Shown piece by piece: positions 24,540-32,892 of a DNA stretch of 49,177 nt. Source of the stretch: Paraburkholderia oxyphila NBRC 105797 (GTDB lineage Bacteria; Pseudomonadota; Gammaproteobacteria; Burkholderiales; Burkholderiaceae); the NCBI RefSeq assembly GCF_000685075.1, contig NZ_BAYD01000071.1, positions 1-49,177 on the forward strand, written 5' to 3'. Position numbers and translations under genes: made by a program. The notes below the pieces were generated by a model, which was not told where the DNA came from, ran no database searches, and worked only from the letters and a program-made list of their open reading frames with translations. Each line of letters begins with the position of its first letter. Within the stretch, counting starts at the first letter, position 1.

Positions 24540-26906
24540 TCAGTCGAGCGGCATCCTGAACCCCACCACGCCCGGGTCCTCCGTCGGCGTCACCGTGAAG
24601 CCGCAGGCGCGCGCGAGCCCGATCATCGGCGCATTCTCGCGCAGCGCCTCGCCGAGCAGCCAGTGCGTGCCGCGCGAGCGCACGTAGGCAATCATGCGCT
24701 CCAGCAGCAGGCGGCCGAGGCCGCGCCCCTTCAGATTCGACTGGATCGTGAGCGCAAACTCGGCGGTCTCGTTGTCCGGGTCGGCCACCGCGCGCCCCAC
24801 GCCCAGCGTGCGCGGCTTGCCGTCCTCGCCCTCGACGGTCGCGATGAGCGCCATCTCGCGGTCGTAATCGATCTGCGTCATACGCGCGAGCTGCGTGTGG
24901 TCGAAGCTGCGCACCGCCGAGAAAAAGCGCAGGCGCAGGTCGTCGGGCGTCATCGTGTCGATGAACGCGCGGTGCATCTCCTCGTCTTCGGGCCGGATCG
25001 GCCGGATCGTCAGGCGCTGGCCGTGCCAGTCGAACGTCTCTTCGAGCCTGCGCGGATACGGCATGATCGCGAAGCGGCTGCGCTTTTCCGCCAGCGCGAG
25101 GCGCGGCGCGACCACCTTCACCGCGTCAGGCAACACCCGCAGCGTCACCTGCATCCCGACGATCTCACGCACCTCGCACACCACCTGCGAAAGCTCGGTG
25201 AGCACCGCGAGCGTGGGCTCGGGCGTGGTGTAGCGCGTATACGGCGAGTGCGCGACGATGTCGCGCGAGAGCACCGGGTTCAACGGCGGCAGGCTGTAGA
25301 CGCGCAGCGGCGGCGAGAAGCCGTCCGGTGATGGCGCCACGAAGTGGAACACGGGGCCGAAATTCTCGTCGTCGCGAAACTCCACGCTCACGTCGACGAT
25401 GGCTTGCTCCGCGAACTGCGCCGCGCTCTCCAGCGTCTCGAGCCCGAACGAGCCCAATAGCCGCGCCGCCTCCGCGCCCTCGAGCGTGTCGCGCCCCGCC
25501 GCCAGCGCCGCGCGCGCCACGCCCTGCGCAGCCTCGATCGCTGCCGCGCCTTGCGCGGGCATGCTCTCGGGCGTCTGCATCAGGAGTTCGCGCCCGAGCC
25601 GGTAATCGACGAGACGCGCAAACGCGCGCGCGAGGCGCCGCGGCGTGGTATGCACGGGAATGCCGTGCGCGTGCAGCGCGTCGCGCGTGGCGTCGTCCAC
25701 GCCGCCGAAGAAGCACGCGAGCATGCCGCGATACGCGAAGCGCTGGTTTTCGATGAGCGTGCGCGCGACCTCGGCCACCGGCGCGCTGTGGGTGGGCGCG
25801 TGCACGACGAACGCGGTGCCGGTCGAGCGCTGCGAAGCGAGCGCTTGCAACGCGAGGCCGAAGTGCTCGGGCCTCGCCGTATCGCCGAGCACGAGCGGAT
25901 TGCCGGCCTGCGCATGCGGCAAGGCCGCCTCGAGTGCGGCGCGCGCCTCGTCGTTCCATCGCGCGAGCGTGTCGCCGGCCTTCATGAAGGCGTCGCGCGC
26001 GAGCGTGGCCACGCCGCGGTCGCTCGTGATGAGCGTGGCCGTGTCGCTCGCGGCCACGCGTCCCAGGCCCAGCGTTTCGATTTCGTCGAGCAGGTCGTCG
26101 AGCGTGTCCACGCGCACGATGCCCGCGCGCCGGAACGCCGCCGTGTAGAGCGCGTCGCCCGGATCGTCGCGGCCGCTGCGCAGCGCGAGCACGGGCTTGT
26201 TGCGCGCCGCCGCCCGCGCGGCCGACATGAACTTGCGCGCCGCGCTGATGCTGTCCACTTCGAGCAGGATCGCGCGCGTGGTCGGATCGCTCGCGAGGTA
26301 GTCGAGCACATCGCCGACATCGACATCGGCTTCGTCGCCCAGCGCCACCGCATGCGAGAAGCCGAGCCCGCGCGGGCCGGCCCAGCGCAGCACGGCGTTG
26401 GTGAGCGCGTTGGATTGCGAGACCCACGCCACGCCACCGGTGCGCGCGACGGTGGCGGCCGCGCCGAGCTGCGCGTTGAGCGCCGGCGTGAGCGCGCCGA
26501 GCGTGCCGGGCCCGAGAATGCGCAGCAGATGCGGGCGCGCTGCCGCGAGCGCGTGGCGCAGGTCGGCGCGGTCTTCTTCGTTGCGCACTTCGCCCACGAT
26601 GATCGCGGCGCGCGTGCCCATGCCGCCGAGCCGGTGTACGAGCGCAGGCCAGGTGGCGGGCCGCGTACAGACGATCGCGACGGTGGGCGCCTCGGGCAGG
26701 TCGCCGGTATCGGCGAGCACGGGCTTGCCGTCGAAGCTCTCGAAATCGCCTGCATGACGCGGATTGATCGCCCAGAGCGGACCGGCAAAACCGCCTTCGA
26801 TGAGGCGCTGCCACACCATGTTGCCGATGCTGCCCGGCCGCTGCGAGGCCCCGATCACCGCTACGGATTTCGGCTGGAATATCGCGTCGAGATTGCGTAC
26901 GGTCAC
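24540..26906 (-). CDS. Pat-like CoA-ligase/GNAT acetyltransferase fusion, ATP-grasp part reduced
   Basis: 788 residues from a GTG at 26906 with an excellent AGGAGG ribosome site. Domains in order: a CoA-binding Rossmann domain (FQPKSVAVIGASQRPGSIGN, ~10-140), a succinyl-CoA-ligase flavodoxin-like domain (RTGGVAWVSQSNALTNAVL, ~150-420), a shortened ligase segment (~450-600) and a C-terminal GNAT domain (~620-788) with the acetyl-CoA loop LKGRGLGRLLLERM. It belongs with protein lysine acetyltransferases such as E. coli PatZ (886 residues). The ATP-grasp region jumps from the GLETLES strand to FRDDENFGPVF, omitting the VVLK...KSDVGGV nucleotide-binding half. It should acetylate protein lysines but is unlikely to make acetyl-CoA. 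Confidence 0.85.
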   Translation of the reverse strand: MTVRNLDAIFQPKSVAVIGASQRPGSIGNMVWQRLIEGGFAGPLWAINPRHAGDFESFDGKPVLADTGDLPEAPTVAIVCTRPATWPALVHRLGGMGTRAAIIVGEVRNEEDRADLRHALAAARPHLLRILGPGTLGALTPALNAQLGAAATVARTGGVAWVSQSNALTNAVLRWAGPRGLGFSHAVALGDEADVDVGDVLDYLASDPTTRAILLEVDSISAARKFMSAARAAARNKPVLALRSGRDDPGDALYTAAFRRAGIVRVDTLDDLLDEIETLGLGRVAASDTATLITSDRGVATLARDAFMKAGDTLARWNDEARAALEAALPHAQAGNPLVLGDTARPEHFGLALQALASQRSTGTAFVVHAPTHSAPVAEVARTLIENQRFAYRGMLACFFGGVDDATRDALHAHGIPVHTTPRRLARAFARLVDYRLGRELLMQTPESMPAQGAAAIEAAQGVARAALAAGRDTLEGAEAARLLGSFGLETLESAAQFAEQAIVDVSVEFRDDENFGPVFHFVAPSPDGFSPPLRVYSLPPLNPVLSRDIVAHSPYTRYTTPEPTLAVLTELSQVVCEVREIVGMQVTLRVLPDAVKVVAPRLALAEKRSRFAIMPYPRRLEETFDWHGQRLTIRPIRPEDEEMHRAFIDTMTPDDLRLRFFSAVRSFDHTQLARMTQIDYDREMALIATVEGEDGKPRTLGVGRAVADPDNETAEFALTIQSNLKGRGLGRLLLERMIAYVRSRGTHWLLGEALRENAPMIGLARACGFTVTPTEDPGVVGFRMPLD

Positions 26907-27085
26907 TGCCCCTCCTCGCTGTTCGTGTGGGCGCGCGCGCACGGGCAGCGCCGCCGGATGTCGTCACGAATGAGGATAGGCGAATCGGGAATGCGCTGCG
27001 CGCATTTCGCCGCGTGCGCTTGCGTGGCGCACAGCGACACGGCGCCGCCGGGCCGGGCGCCGTCGCGCGGGGCGCCGCCCGGTGC

Positions 27086-28687
27086 TTACATGTTCTTGCG
27101 GAACGGCGCGCCCGAATGCTCGCGCAACTCGTTGAACACGATCTTCGGCCACGCCTTCTGGGCGACCTCGATCTCGGAGACGTGCGAGGCGAGATACGTG
27201 GGGGCGTTCGACGCATCGTAGGCCATGCGGGCCGCGTACGAATCGGTGAAGCGGCGCAGCTCGTTGGGGTCGTCGCAAGTGACCCAGCGCGAGAGGCGGT
27301 AGCGCGCCGGCATGATGCGCACTTCCACCTTGTACTCCGCCGCAAGGCGATGCGAGACCACTTCGAACTGCAGCTGGCCCACGGCGCCCAGGATCGTCGC
27401 GCCGCCGTGCAGCGGGCGGAACACCTGAATTGCGCCCTCTTCGCCGAGCTGCTTGAGCGCTTCGCCCAGTTGCTTCGCGCGCATCGGGTCGACCACTTCG
27501 ATGGTCTGGAAGATTTCGGGCGCGAAGAACGGCAGGCCCGTGAACTGCAGGTCTTCGCCTTCGGTGAGCGTGTCGCCGAGGCTCAGCGTGCCGTGATTAG
27601 GAATGCCGATGATGTCGCCAGGGTAGGCTTCGGCCACGGTCTCGCGGCGCTGCGAGAGGAAGCTCACGACGTTGTTGGCGCGGAAGGTCTTGTTGTTGCG
27701 CGTGACCTTCAGTTGCATGCCGCGCTCGAAGCGGCCCGAGCACACGCGGATGAACGCCACGCGGTCGCGGTGCGCGAGGTCCATGTTGGCCTGCACCTTG
27801 AACACGACGCCCGTGAACTTGGGCTCGTCGGGCGACACCGGACGCTGCACGGTCATGCGCGGCGAGGGCGGCGGCGCGAGGTCGACGAGCGCGTCGAGAA
27901 TCTCCTTCACGCCGAAGTTGTTGATCGCCGAGCCGAACAGCACCGGCGACTGCTCGCCGGCGAGGAACGCGTCGCGGTCGAACGCGGGCGTCGCGCCCGT
28001 GATCAGCTCGACCTCGTCCTTGGTGCGCTTCCAGTGATAGCCGAAGCGCGCTTCGCCATCGGCATCGCCAATGTTCTGCAGCGTTTCCACCGCGCCGCCG
28101 AGCGATTGCTCGCCCGCGCGGAACACGCGCACCTGGTCGCGCTGGATGTCGTAGACGCCCTGGAACTCCTTGCCCATGCCGATGGGCCAGGTGAACGGCA
28201 CCGCGGCCACGCCCAGGTGCTGCTCGATTTCGTCGAGCAGGTCGAGCGGCTCGCGCACTTCGCGGTCGAGCTTGTTGATGAAGGTGAGAATGGGCGTCTT
28301 GCGGCTGCGGCAGACTTCGAGCAGCTTGAGCGTCTGCGCTTCCACACCGTTCGCGCCGTCGATCACCATCACCGCCGCGTCCACTGCCGTGAGCACGCGG
28401 TAGGTGTCTTCGGAGAAGTCCTCGTGGCCCGGCGTGTCCAGCAGGTTGATGACGGCGTCGCCGTACTCGAACTGCATGACCGAGCTCGCGACCGAAATGC
28501 CGCGCTGCTTTTCGATCTCCATCCAGTCGGAGGTCGCGAAGCGGCCGCTCTTCTTGCCCTTCACGGTACCGGCGATCTGGATCGCGCCCGAGAACAGCAG
28601 CAGCTTTTCGGTGAGCGTGGTTTTGCCCGCGTCCGGGTGAGAAATGACCGCGAACGTGCGGCGGCGTCTGAGTTCGGCAACTGACAT
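27086..28687 (-). CDS. prfC: Peptide chain release factor 3
   Basis: 533 residues from the ATG at 28687; length matches E. coli RF3 (529). GTPase motifs: SHPDAGKTTL (G1), DTPGHEDFSEDTYR (G3) and NKLD (G4), with the RF3-specific KGKKSGRFATSDWMEIEKQRGISV switch region, followed by domains II and III. RF3 uses GTP to recycle RF1 and RF2 from the terminating ribosome. A single housekeeping gene with no operon partner visible. Confidence 0.97.
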   Translation of the reverse strand: MSVAELRRRRTFAVISHPDAGKTTLTEKLLLFSGAIQIAGTVKGKKSGRFATSDWMEIEKQRGISVASSVMQFEYGDAVINLLDTPGHEDFSEDTYRVLTAVDAAVMVIDGANGVEAQTLKLLEVCRSRKTPILTFINKLDREVREPLDLLDEIEQHLGVAAVPFTWPIGMGKEFQGVYDIQRDQVRVFRAGEQSLGGAVETLQNIGDADGEARFGYHWKRTKDEVELITGATPAFDRDAFLAGEQSPVLFGSAINNFGVKEILDALVDLAPPPSPRMTVQRPVSPDEPKFTGVVFKVQANMDLAHRDRVAFIRVCSGRFERGMQLKVTRNNKTFRANNVVSFLSQRRETVAEAYPGDIIGIPNHGTLSLGDTLTEGEDLQFTGLPFFAPEIFQTIEVVDPMRAKQLGEALKQLGEEGAIQVFRPLHGGATILGAVGQLQFEVVSHRLAAEYKVEVRIMPARYRLSRWVTCDDPNELRRFTDSYAARMAYDASNAPTYLASHVSEIEVAQKAWPKIVFNELREHSGAPFRKNM

Positions 28688-28897
28688 GGATGGAGGGGTA
28701 TCGCTGATGAAATCGGGCAGCCGGCCGTGCGGCGGGCGTTGCGGATGCGGCGAGCCGGTGCGCACGGCAGAAGGCGCCGGGGACGAATGATACACGGCAT
28801 TGCCGCGCGCGACTAAAAGTTAACGGCGAGTTCGCTGAGCGCGCAAGAGGAGAAGCGCTCGCGGGGCGCCTGCTGGCGATGGCCGGCGGCGTGCCCG

Positions 28898-28978
28898 AGG
28901 TGAGCTTTTACGGGAGCGGTGCGCGGCGCACGCACGCCAGACGGGCCGCGCGCCGCGCAAAGGTGAGGTTTTACGGGA
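28898..28978. repeat. 18-base direct repeat, two copies
   Basis: AGGTGAGCTTTTACGGGA (28898-28915) and AGGTGAGGTTTTACGGGA (28961-28978) differ at one base and start 63 bases apart. On the minus strand both contain CCG-TAA in the same frame, so each would end a reading frame with Pro-stop. Confidence 0.75.
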
Positions 28979-29007
28979 CCAGGCTCGCGCTCAACGCCTG
29001 CTCGAGC

Positions 29008-29043
29008 CCCGTTTCGAGTCCCGTTTCGAGTCCCGCTTCGGGC
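29008..29043. repeat. 12-base tandem repeat, three units
   Basis: CCCGTTTCGAGT occurs twice perfectly (29008-29019, 29020-29031) and once degenerate (29032-29043); a related CCGCTTCGAGTCC lies at about 29057-29069. On the minus strand the unit encodes Gly-Leu-Glu-Thr in frame with the upstream H-NS gene. Confidence 0.8.
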
Positions 29044-29072
29044 GCCATTTCTGGCTCCGCTTCGAGTCCCAA

Positions 29073-29369
29073 TTACTCCGTGATCAGAAAACGGTCGCGG
29101 TTCTTCACGCCAGCGAGCCAGCCCGGCGCGCGGCCACGGCCGCTCCAGGTCTCGCCGGTTTTCGGGTTCCTGTAACGCGCCGGCAGCGGCTTCTTGCGCG
29201 CACCAGCCACGGGCCGGCTGGAGAAACCGAGTTCTTCCGGCGTGATGTCGTACTCCGCGATCTTTTCCTTGATGTCGGCAATCGCTTGCTCGATTTCCTT
29301 TTCGCGTGCCGCCGCAACTTCCTTGTGCAGCTTTTCGAGTTGGGCGGTCAGTTGCTTGTAGCTCGGCAT
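29073..29369 (-). CDS. H-NS family nucleoid-associated protein
   Basis: 98 residues from the ATG at 29369 (GGAG ~10 bases upstream). Residues 1-~45 form the oligomerising coiled coil (LTAQLEKLHKEVAAAREKEI); residues ~68-90 (YRNPKTGETWSGRGRAPGWL) are the DNA-binding domain with the Gly-Arg-Gly minor-groove hook. Such proteins silence AT-rich, often foreign, DNA. The ORF ends FLITE-TAA; the same frame continues for 33 codons beyond the stop. Several paralogues are usual in this group. Confidence 0.92.
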   Translation of the reverse strand: MPSYKQLTAQLEKLHKEVAAAREKEIEQAIADIKEKIAEYDITPEELGFSSRPVAGARKKPLPARYRNPKTGETWSGRGRAPGWLAGVKNRDRFLITE

Positions 29370-29490
29370 AAACAATGATCTCCAGTTCGGTCACACATTC
29401 GTATTGTGAACGTTCTGGCGCCCATGCGTGCCAAATGACGCGTTTTTTTGGTCGGTTTGAGCCAATTTATTGCGGTTCTGTACACGGAGC

Positions 29491-29509
29491 GGGCTGCGCC
29501 CGGCAGCCC
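29491..29509 (-). terminator. Hairpin after the 69-residue gene
   Basis: GGGCTGC (29491-29497) and GCAGCCC (29503-29509) form a 7-base stem with a 5-base loop, 18 bases after the stop of the minus-strand 69-residue gene. No T-run follows, so termination is uncertain. Confidence 0.4.
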
Positions 29510-29526
29510 TGACGGACCGTTTCGTG

Positions 29527-29736
29527 TCACACGCGTTCTTTGGCGCGTGCCTCCAGCTCGCACAGCGCTTCCGACAGACGCTTGACGCGCTGCGCCTGCG
29601 AAGGCACCAGATTTGCGCTCGATACCGAATCGACGCGGTTGCGCCAATAAGAAAGCGGAATGCGATCGTTGCCTGAGAGCCGAGCAATGACGTGCTCGAG
29701 GTGCTCTATGTCCTTTTCAAGTTGATGATGATTCAT
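29527..29736 (-). CDS. Small helical protein of unknown function (69 residues)
   Basis: Starts MNHHQLEKDIEHLEHVIARL at 29736 behind a G-rich ribosome site (GGGGGG). The sequence is mainly charged alpha-helix, with a first heptad-like segment (residues 4-18), a central NDRIPLSYWRNRVDSV, and a second helix (QRVKRLSEALCELEARAKERV). A helical hairpin or dimer is likely. No known family recognised. It is divergent from the LuxR-type regulator and may be controlled by it, since they share a 430-base intergenic region. Confidence 0.6.
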   Translation of the reverse strand: MNHHQLEKDIEHLEHVIARLSGNDRIPLSYWRNRVDSVSSANLVPSQAQRVKRLSEALCELEARAKERV

Positions 29737-30166
29737 TGCCCCCCCTGGAATAACCTTTTTTCTGGAAGACGCCTCTACAATGGCATCTGCGCATTCAATA
29801 TTCCATAACACAAGGCGATTAACCCGCCGCATTACATCAACGCAACCGGACGTTTCACCGGCCGCCCCGGTCATTTTTCTGGCTCATTTACCCTTTTTTA
29901 CCATTTCATTTCAGGGGTCCCTGTTTCAGGCGCAACGATTTCAGCGTGCCCGGCCATCGGAGAATAAGCCCGGCACGGCGTGCCATCGGTTGCCTACCGC
30001 ACGGAACGCGACGGGAGCGTCGTCCACCCTCACGGTTATCAGTCATCGAAAGAACCGAAGATTAACGGCGGCAATCGCGCCTGTATATTCCTCAGTTGTG
30101 CAGGGAATATGCACTGCGCATTTCGCGCAACACGCGGTCGCGTTGGATTTTGATAACGAGAACGGT
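29737..30166. other. Divergent regulatory region before the LuxR-type gene
   Basis: About 430 bases without a convincing gene, AT-richer than the surroundings (TTTTTCTGGAAGACG, TTTACCCTTTTTTACCATTT). A perfect inverted repeat (ATATTCC at 30085-30091 and GGAATAT at 30104-30110) lies about 57 bases before the regulator start. The frame of the regulator is open through this region from 29780, so a longer start cannot be fully excluded. Confidence 0.5.
30085..30110. promoter_or_regulatory. Inverted repeat, candidate operator of the LuxR-type gene
   Basis: ATATTCC-N12-GGAATAT, perfect 7-base arms, in the leader of the regulator gene. A dimeric regulator could bind it; autoregulation is the simplest guess. 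Confidence 0.35.
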
Positions 30167-31357
30167 GTGAATTCGAACGATTCGCAGCACGACAGTCTGC
30201 TGCATGCGATTTACGCAACAATAGAACGCCCGGCGGGCTGGACGGATTTTTGCGTCCAATTCAGGAAATCGATCGAGGCGGCCTCGATTCATCTCTGTGT
30301 ATTCGATCGACAGCGCGAACTCTTTTCATGGACCGACGGTTTCAGCATTCGGGAAACCGAGCCGCTCGAACTGATCCGCCCGCTTTACCGCGACGATGCC
30401 CGCCTCGAATGGCTGCGCGCGTTCCCACCCGGCAAATGGCTACATTGCGGCCCGGACCGGGAGACCGGCGAGGGCCATCCGGTCTTCGAGCCGGCCCTGA
30501 TGGCAACCGGCGGCGGCTTCGTTTCGATCTGCAAGCTGATCGACAGCGGCGCGCTCACGGCCATGATCGCCTGTCGCGGCCCCGCGCGCGGCGCCCCGCT
30601 GCCGGAGGCCACGCGCGCGCTGCTCGAGCGGCTCGCGCCCCATCTGGTGCGCGCGGTGCGCCTGAGCGTGCGCCGCCTCCTGCCCGACGCCGATGCGCTC
30701 ACGGGCCGCGTGCGTCCGCCCGCCATGCTCGTGAGCGCGAGCGGCGAGGTCCTGCACGGCAACGAAGCCGCACAACGGCTTCTGCGCGCCACCTCGCTCG
30801 TGCGCGTACGCGGCAGGCGGCTGGCGTTCTCCGCGCCTTATCAGGCACGCTTCCTGGAGGATGTGGCGATTTGCGAGGCGCGCCTGAAGAACCGCGCGAG
30901 CGGCGCGCGGGCGGCGGCGGCGCGCATTCGCGCGTTGCGCATCGTGGGCGCCGCCGACACGGCCGACGGCGAGCGGGGCCGCGCCGCGCCACTGCCTGGC
31001 GGCCCGGAAGTGCTCTATGCGTTCTACAACGTGGTGACGCCCGGCGAAGTCGCCGGCCTGCGCGCCCTTGCGGCGCTCACGTTCTATCACCCGCGCTCGG
31101 CGCCGGCGGTGGACGAGCAGGTGCTGGCCACGGCGTTCGAGCTCTCGCCCGCCGAGTGCCGGATCGTGCATCTGCTGGTGGACGGGCTCACGCCGAAGGA
31201 AATCGCCGCGCAGGTGAGCGTGCAATACGACACGGTGCGCAAGCAACTACAGTCGATCTTCCAGAAGACCGCCACGCGGCGCCAGCCCGATCTACTGCGC
31301 CTGTTGATGAACCTGCCCGCGCGCAGCCGCGGCGGCGGCGCGGATGGCAACGCTTGA
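30167..31357 (+). CDS. LuxR-type transcriptional regulator
   Basis: 396 residues from a GTG at 30167, the best-supported in-frame start in this frame; no ATG lies between there and 29780. Residues ~1-190 form a sensor-like region of unknown ligand (HAIYATIERPAGWTDFCVQF, typical of a Burkholderia group of orphan regulators). The C-terminus (~325-385) is a LuxR helix-turn-helix: ELSPAECRIVHLLVDGLTPK, then EIAAQVSVQYDTVRKQLQSI. No luxI-like synthase and no sensor kinase gene is nearby, so it may respond directly to a small molecule. Confidence 0.8.
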   Translation: MNSNDSQHDSLLHAIYATIERPAGWTDFCVQFRKSIEAASIHLCVFDRQRELFSWTDGFSIRETEPLELIRPLYRDDARLEWLRAFPPGKWLHCGPDRETGEGHPVFEPALMATGGGFVSICKLIDSGALTAMIACRGPARGAPLPEATRALLERLAPHLVRAVRLSVRRLLPDADALTGRVRPPAMLVSASGEVLHGNEAAQRLLRATSLVRVRGRRLAFSAPYQARFLEDVAICEARLKNRASGARAAAARIRALRIVGAADTADGERGRAAPLPGGPEVLYAFYNVVTPGEVAGLRALAALTFYHPRSAPAVDEQVLATAFELSPAECRIVHLLVDGLTPKEIAAQVSVQYDTVRKQLQSIFQKTATRRQPDLLRLLMNLPARSRGGGADGNA

Positions 31358-31393
31358 TGCCGCGGTGCGCCGCGAGCCGGACGCGCTCCACTG

Positions 31394-31414
31394 CCCGCGG
31401 CCCGCGGCCCGCGG
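31394..31414. repeat. 7-base tandem repeat
   Basis: CCCGCGG is repeated three times without mismatch in the 105-base gap between the convergent regulator and lipoprotein genes. Being self-complementary (CCGCGG), it can form hairpins in either transcript. Confidence 0.7.
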
Positions 31415-31462
31415 CCGCCACGCCCGGAAACGGTGAACAGGCGGCGCAACCGCGCGTGCCCG

Positions 31463-31741
31463 TTACTTGGTACGGCAAGCGAATACGAGGGTGTACGTGT
31501 CGCCGCTGGTGGACTTATCGACGGTGTCGTAGCCGGCGCCGCCACAGCGTGCCTGGGCCTGCTGGACGCACGAGTCGTGGTCGCCCGCGGCGGAGCACTG
31601 CACGGGGACCGTGGGGCGGCCGTCCGAGAGGAACAGCGGCGGACCGCTGCTGCAGGCGGCCAGCGCCGCGAGCATCGCACAGGCGCCCAGCGTGGACGAC
31701 AGCCTGCCAAAGCGGGACAACAACGAACCGGAACGAATCAT
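31463..31741 (-). CDS. Small lipoprotein of unknown function
   Basis: 92 residues from the ATG at 31741. A signal peptide with a clear lipobox (LAALAAC-SSG; acylated Cys about residue 30) is followed by ~60 polar residues with four cysteines (QCSAAGDHDSCVQQAQARC...FACRTK), which could form two disulfides in the periplasm. The second position after the acylated Cys is Ser, favouring outer-membrane sorting. No family recognised. Confidence 0.75.
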   Translation of the reverse strand: MIRSGSLLSRFGRLSSTLGACAMLAALAACSSGPPLFLSDGRPTVPVQCSAAGDHDSCVQQAQARCGGAGYDTVDKSTSGDTYTLVFACRTK

Positions 31742-31846
31742 GGGGTACCCCGAGGGCCTTCTAGTTTTTCGACGTTGCGATTGTGCCATGCCGGACCGCG
31801 CCTGCGCGGCGCGCAAGCCGCATCGCACACGGAGTCTGGCGAAGTT

Positions 31847-32530
31847 TTAGCGGACCGGGGGCAAGGTCTTGTAGGGCGGCAATGCCTGCGGATCAGCGCG
31901 CAAACGCACGAACACCTTGTCGACGTCGGGAATCGCCTCGAGGCGGCGCTCGAGCGCCGCGCGGTCGAAGCCCGCCGGCGCGCAGCCTTCCGCGTAGACG
32001 AAGCGCCGCTGCACCGTGATCCACAGACTCGTGCCGACGAGCGAGGTGTCGCCCTTGAACGTCTCGCGGATCGCCTTGGCGATGTCCGCGTCGTAGAGGT
32101 AGGAATTCGGCTTCGCGCACTTGTGCGCGAGCCAGCAGGTGGTGCCGCGCTCCACCCGGTAGTGCGCATCGTCGTCGGCTTCGGCCTTCGTCATGCGCGG
32201 GCCGAGCGGCTGCGGGCATGCGCCCGGCGCATTCGAGAGCGCGAAGAACGGATCGTTGTACCAGTTCCTGATTTCATCGGGATTGGCGGCCGAAGCGCTG
32301 GTGCTGGTTGCCGTGTCCGCTGCGCTCACGTCGCTCACTTCTATTGCGCCGCCCAAGGCGGCAGTGCCATTTGCCGCGGGCTGCGCCACGGCCCCAGGCG
32401 CCGCAGCCGCCAGCATGAAAACCACCACGAAGGCCGCCGCAACCCTGGCCGCAGCCATCGTTGTCAGCCGCGCGTGCCGTCTCGCTCGCGGGCGTGGCCG
32501 CCTTCCCCGCACTGCCCCGATTTCCCGCAT
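31847..32530 (-). CDS. Exported protein of unknown function
   Basis: 227 residues from the ATG at 32530, which has a strong AAGGAG site. The N-terminus is very basic (RGRRPRPRARRHAR) before a hydrophobic stretch and an AVAQ cleavage site (~50), so it is exported, perhaps with a long n-region. The mature part contains WYNDPFFALSNAPGACPQPLGP, then a ~100-residue domain (LYDADIAKAIRETFKGDTSL, WITVQRRFVYAEGCAP, ALERRLEAIPDVDKVFVRLR) whose alternation recalls the BON fold of periplasmic proteins. BON membership is a guess. Two Cys pairs suggest disulfides. Confidence 0.65.
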   Translation of the reverse strand: MREIGAVRGRRPRPRARRHARLTTMAAARVAAAFVVVFMLAAAAPGAVAQPAANGTAALGGAIEVSDVSAADTATSTSASAANPDEIRNWYNDPFFALSNAPGACPQPLGPRMTKAEADDDAHYRVERGTTCWLAHKCAKPNSYLYDADIAKAIRETFKGDTSLVGTSLWITVQRRFVYAEGCAPAGFDRAALERRLEAIPDVDKVFVRLRADPQALPPYKTLPPVR

Positions 32531-32892
32531 CGCCGTCTCCTTCCTGCCCCGGCGCGCCGCCCATCGTCCCGCGCACCCGCTCTCGTCAAGATAGGACTGC
32601 GCAGCTTGCGTCGCAATACTTAAGCGTTTCGGTACAATCGCCGCGGCGCACCATGCGCCAGCCAATGCAATAAAACTGCCGTACAGAAGTGCATCGACGA
32701 AGTGCAACACGCATTGCCGCAACCACCTTGCATGGAACCGGCGTTAGCGCTCCGCATGGACCAGGAACAAGAGCTTGCATGGGATCAGAGGCAGTGCTGA
32801 AGCACTCACGCTGACCAACAGGCGCAGCACTCGCTCCCGCCGTAGCGCCAACGCCGCATCGAGCCGTGCATGGGATCGACACAGGAGACCCC
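32531..32892. other. Regulatory region upstream of the GntP permease
   Basis: 362 bases without a convincing gene. It contains GCATGG four times (32730, 32754, 32777 and 32868), each followed by a purine, and a small perfect hairpin AGTGCT-GA-AGCACT near 32792. TACAAT at about 32634 could be a -10 element, though no -35 is correctly spaced. A sugar-acid regulator may act here. Confidence 0.4.

Larger units (their letters stand above)
28688..29072. other. RF3-H-NS spacer with repeats
   Basis: These 385 bases hold the RF3 leader (28688-28800), an 18-base direct repeat (28898-28915 and 28961-28978) and a 12-base tandem repeat (29008-29043) just downstream of the H-NS stop. The tandem repeat belongs to an open frame continuing the H-NS gene past its stop codon (see findings). 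Confidence 0.6.

Noticed and set aside
29008..29043. CRISPR-like array
   Set aside because: 12-base tandem units without spacers.
28813..29394. 193-residue open frame overlapping H-NS
   Set aside because: Different frame from the clear H-NS gene; composition dictated by the repeats.
30250..31764. 504-residue frame overlapping the LuxR-type gene
   Set aside because: Arg/Pro-rich shadow frame; the LuxR frame has a clear helix-turn-helix.
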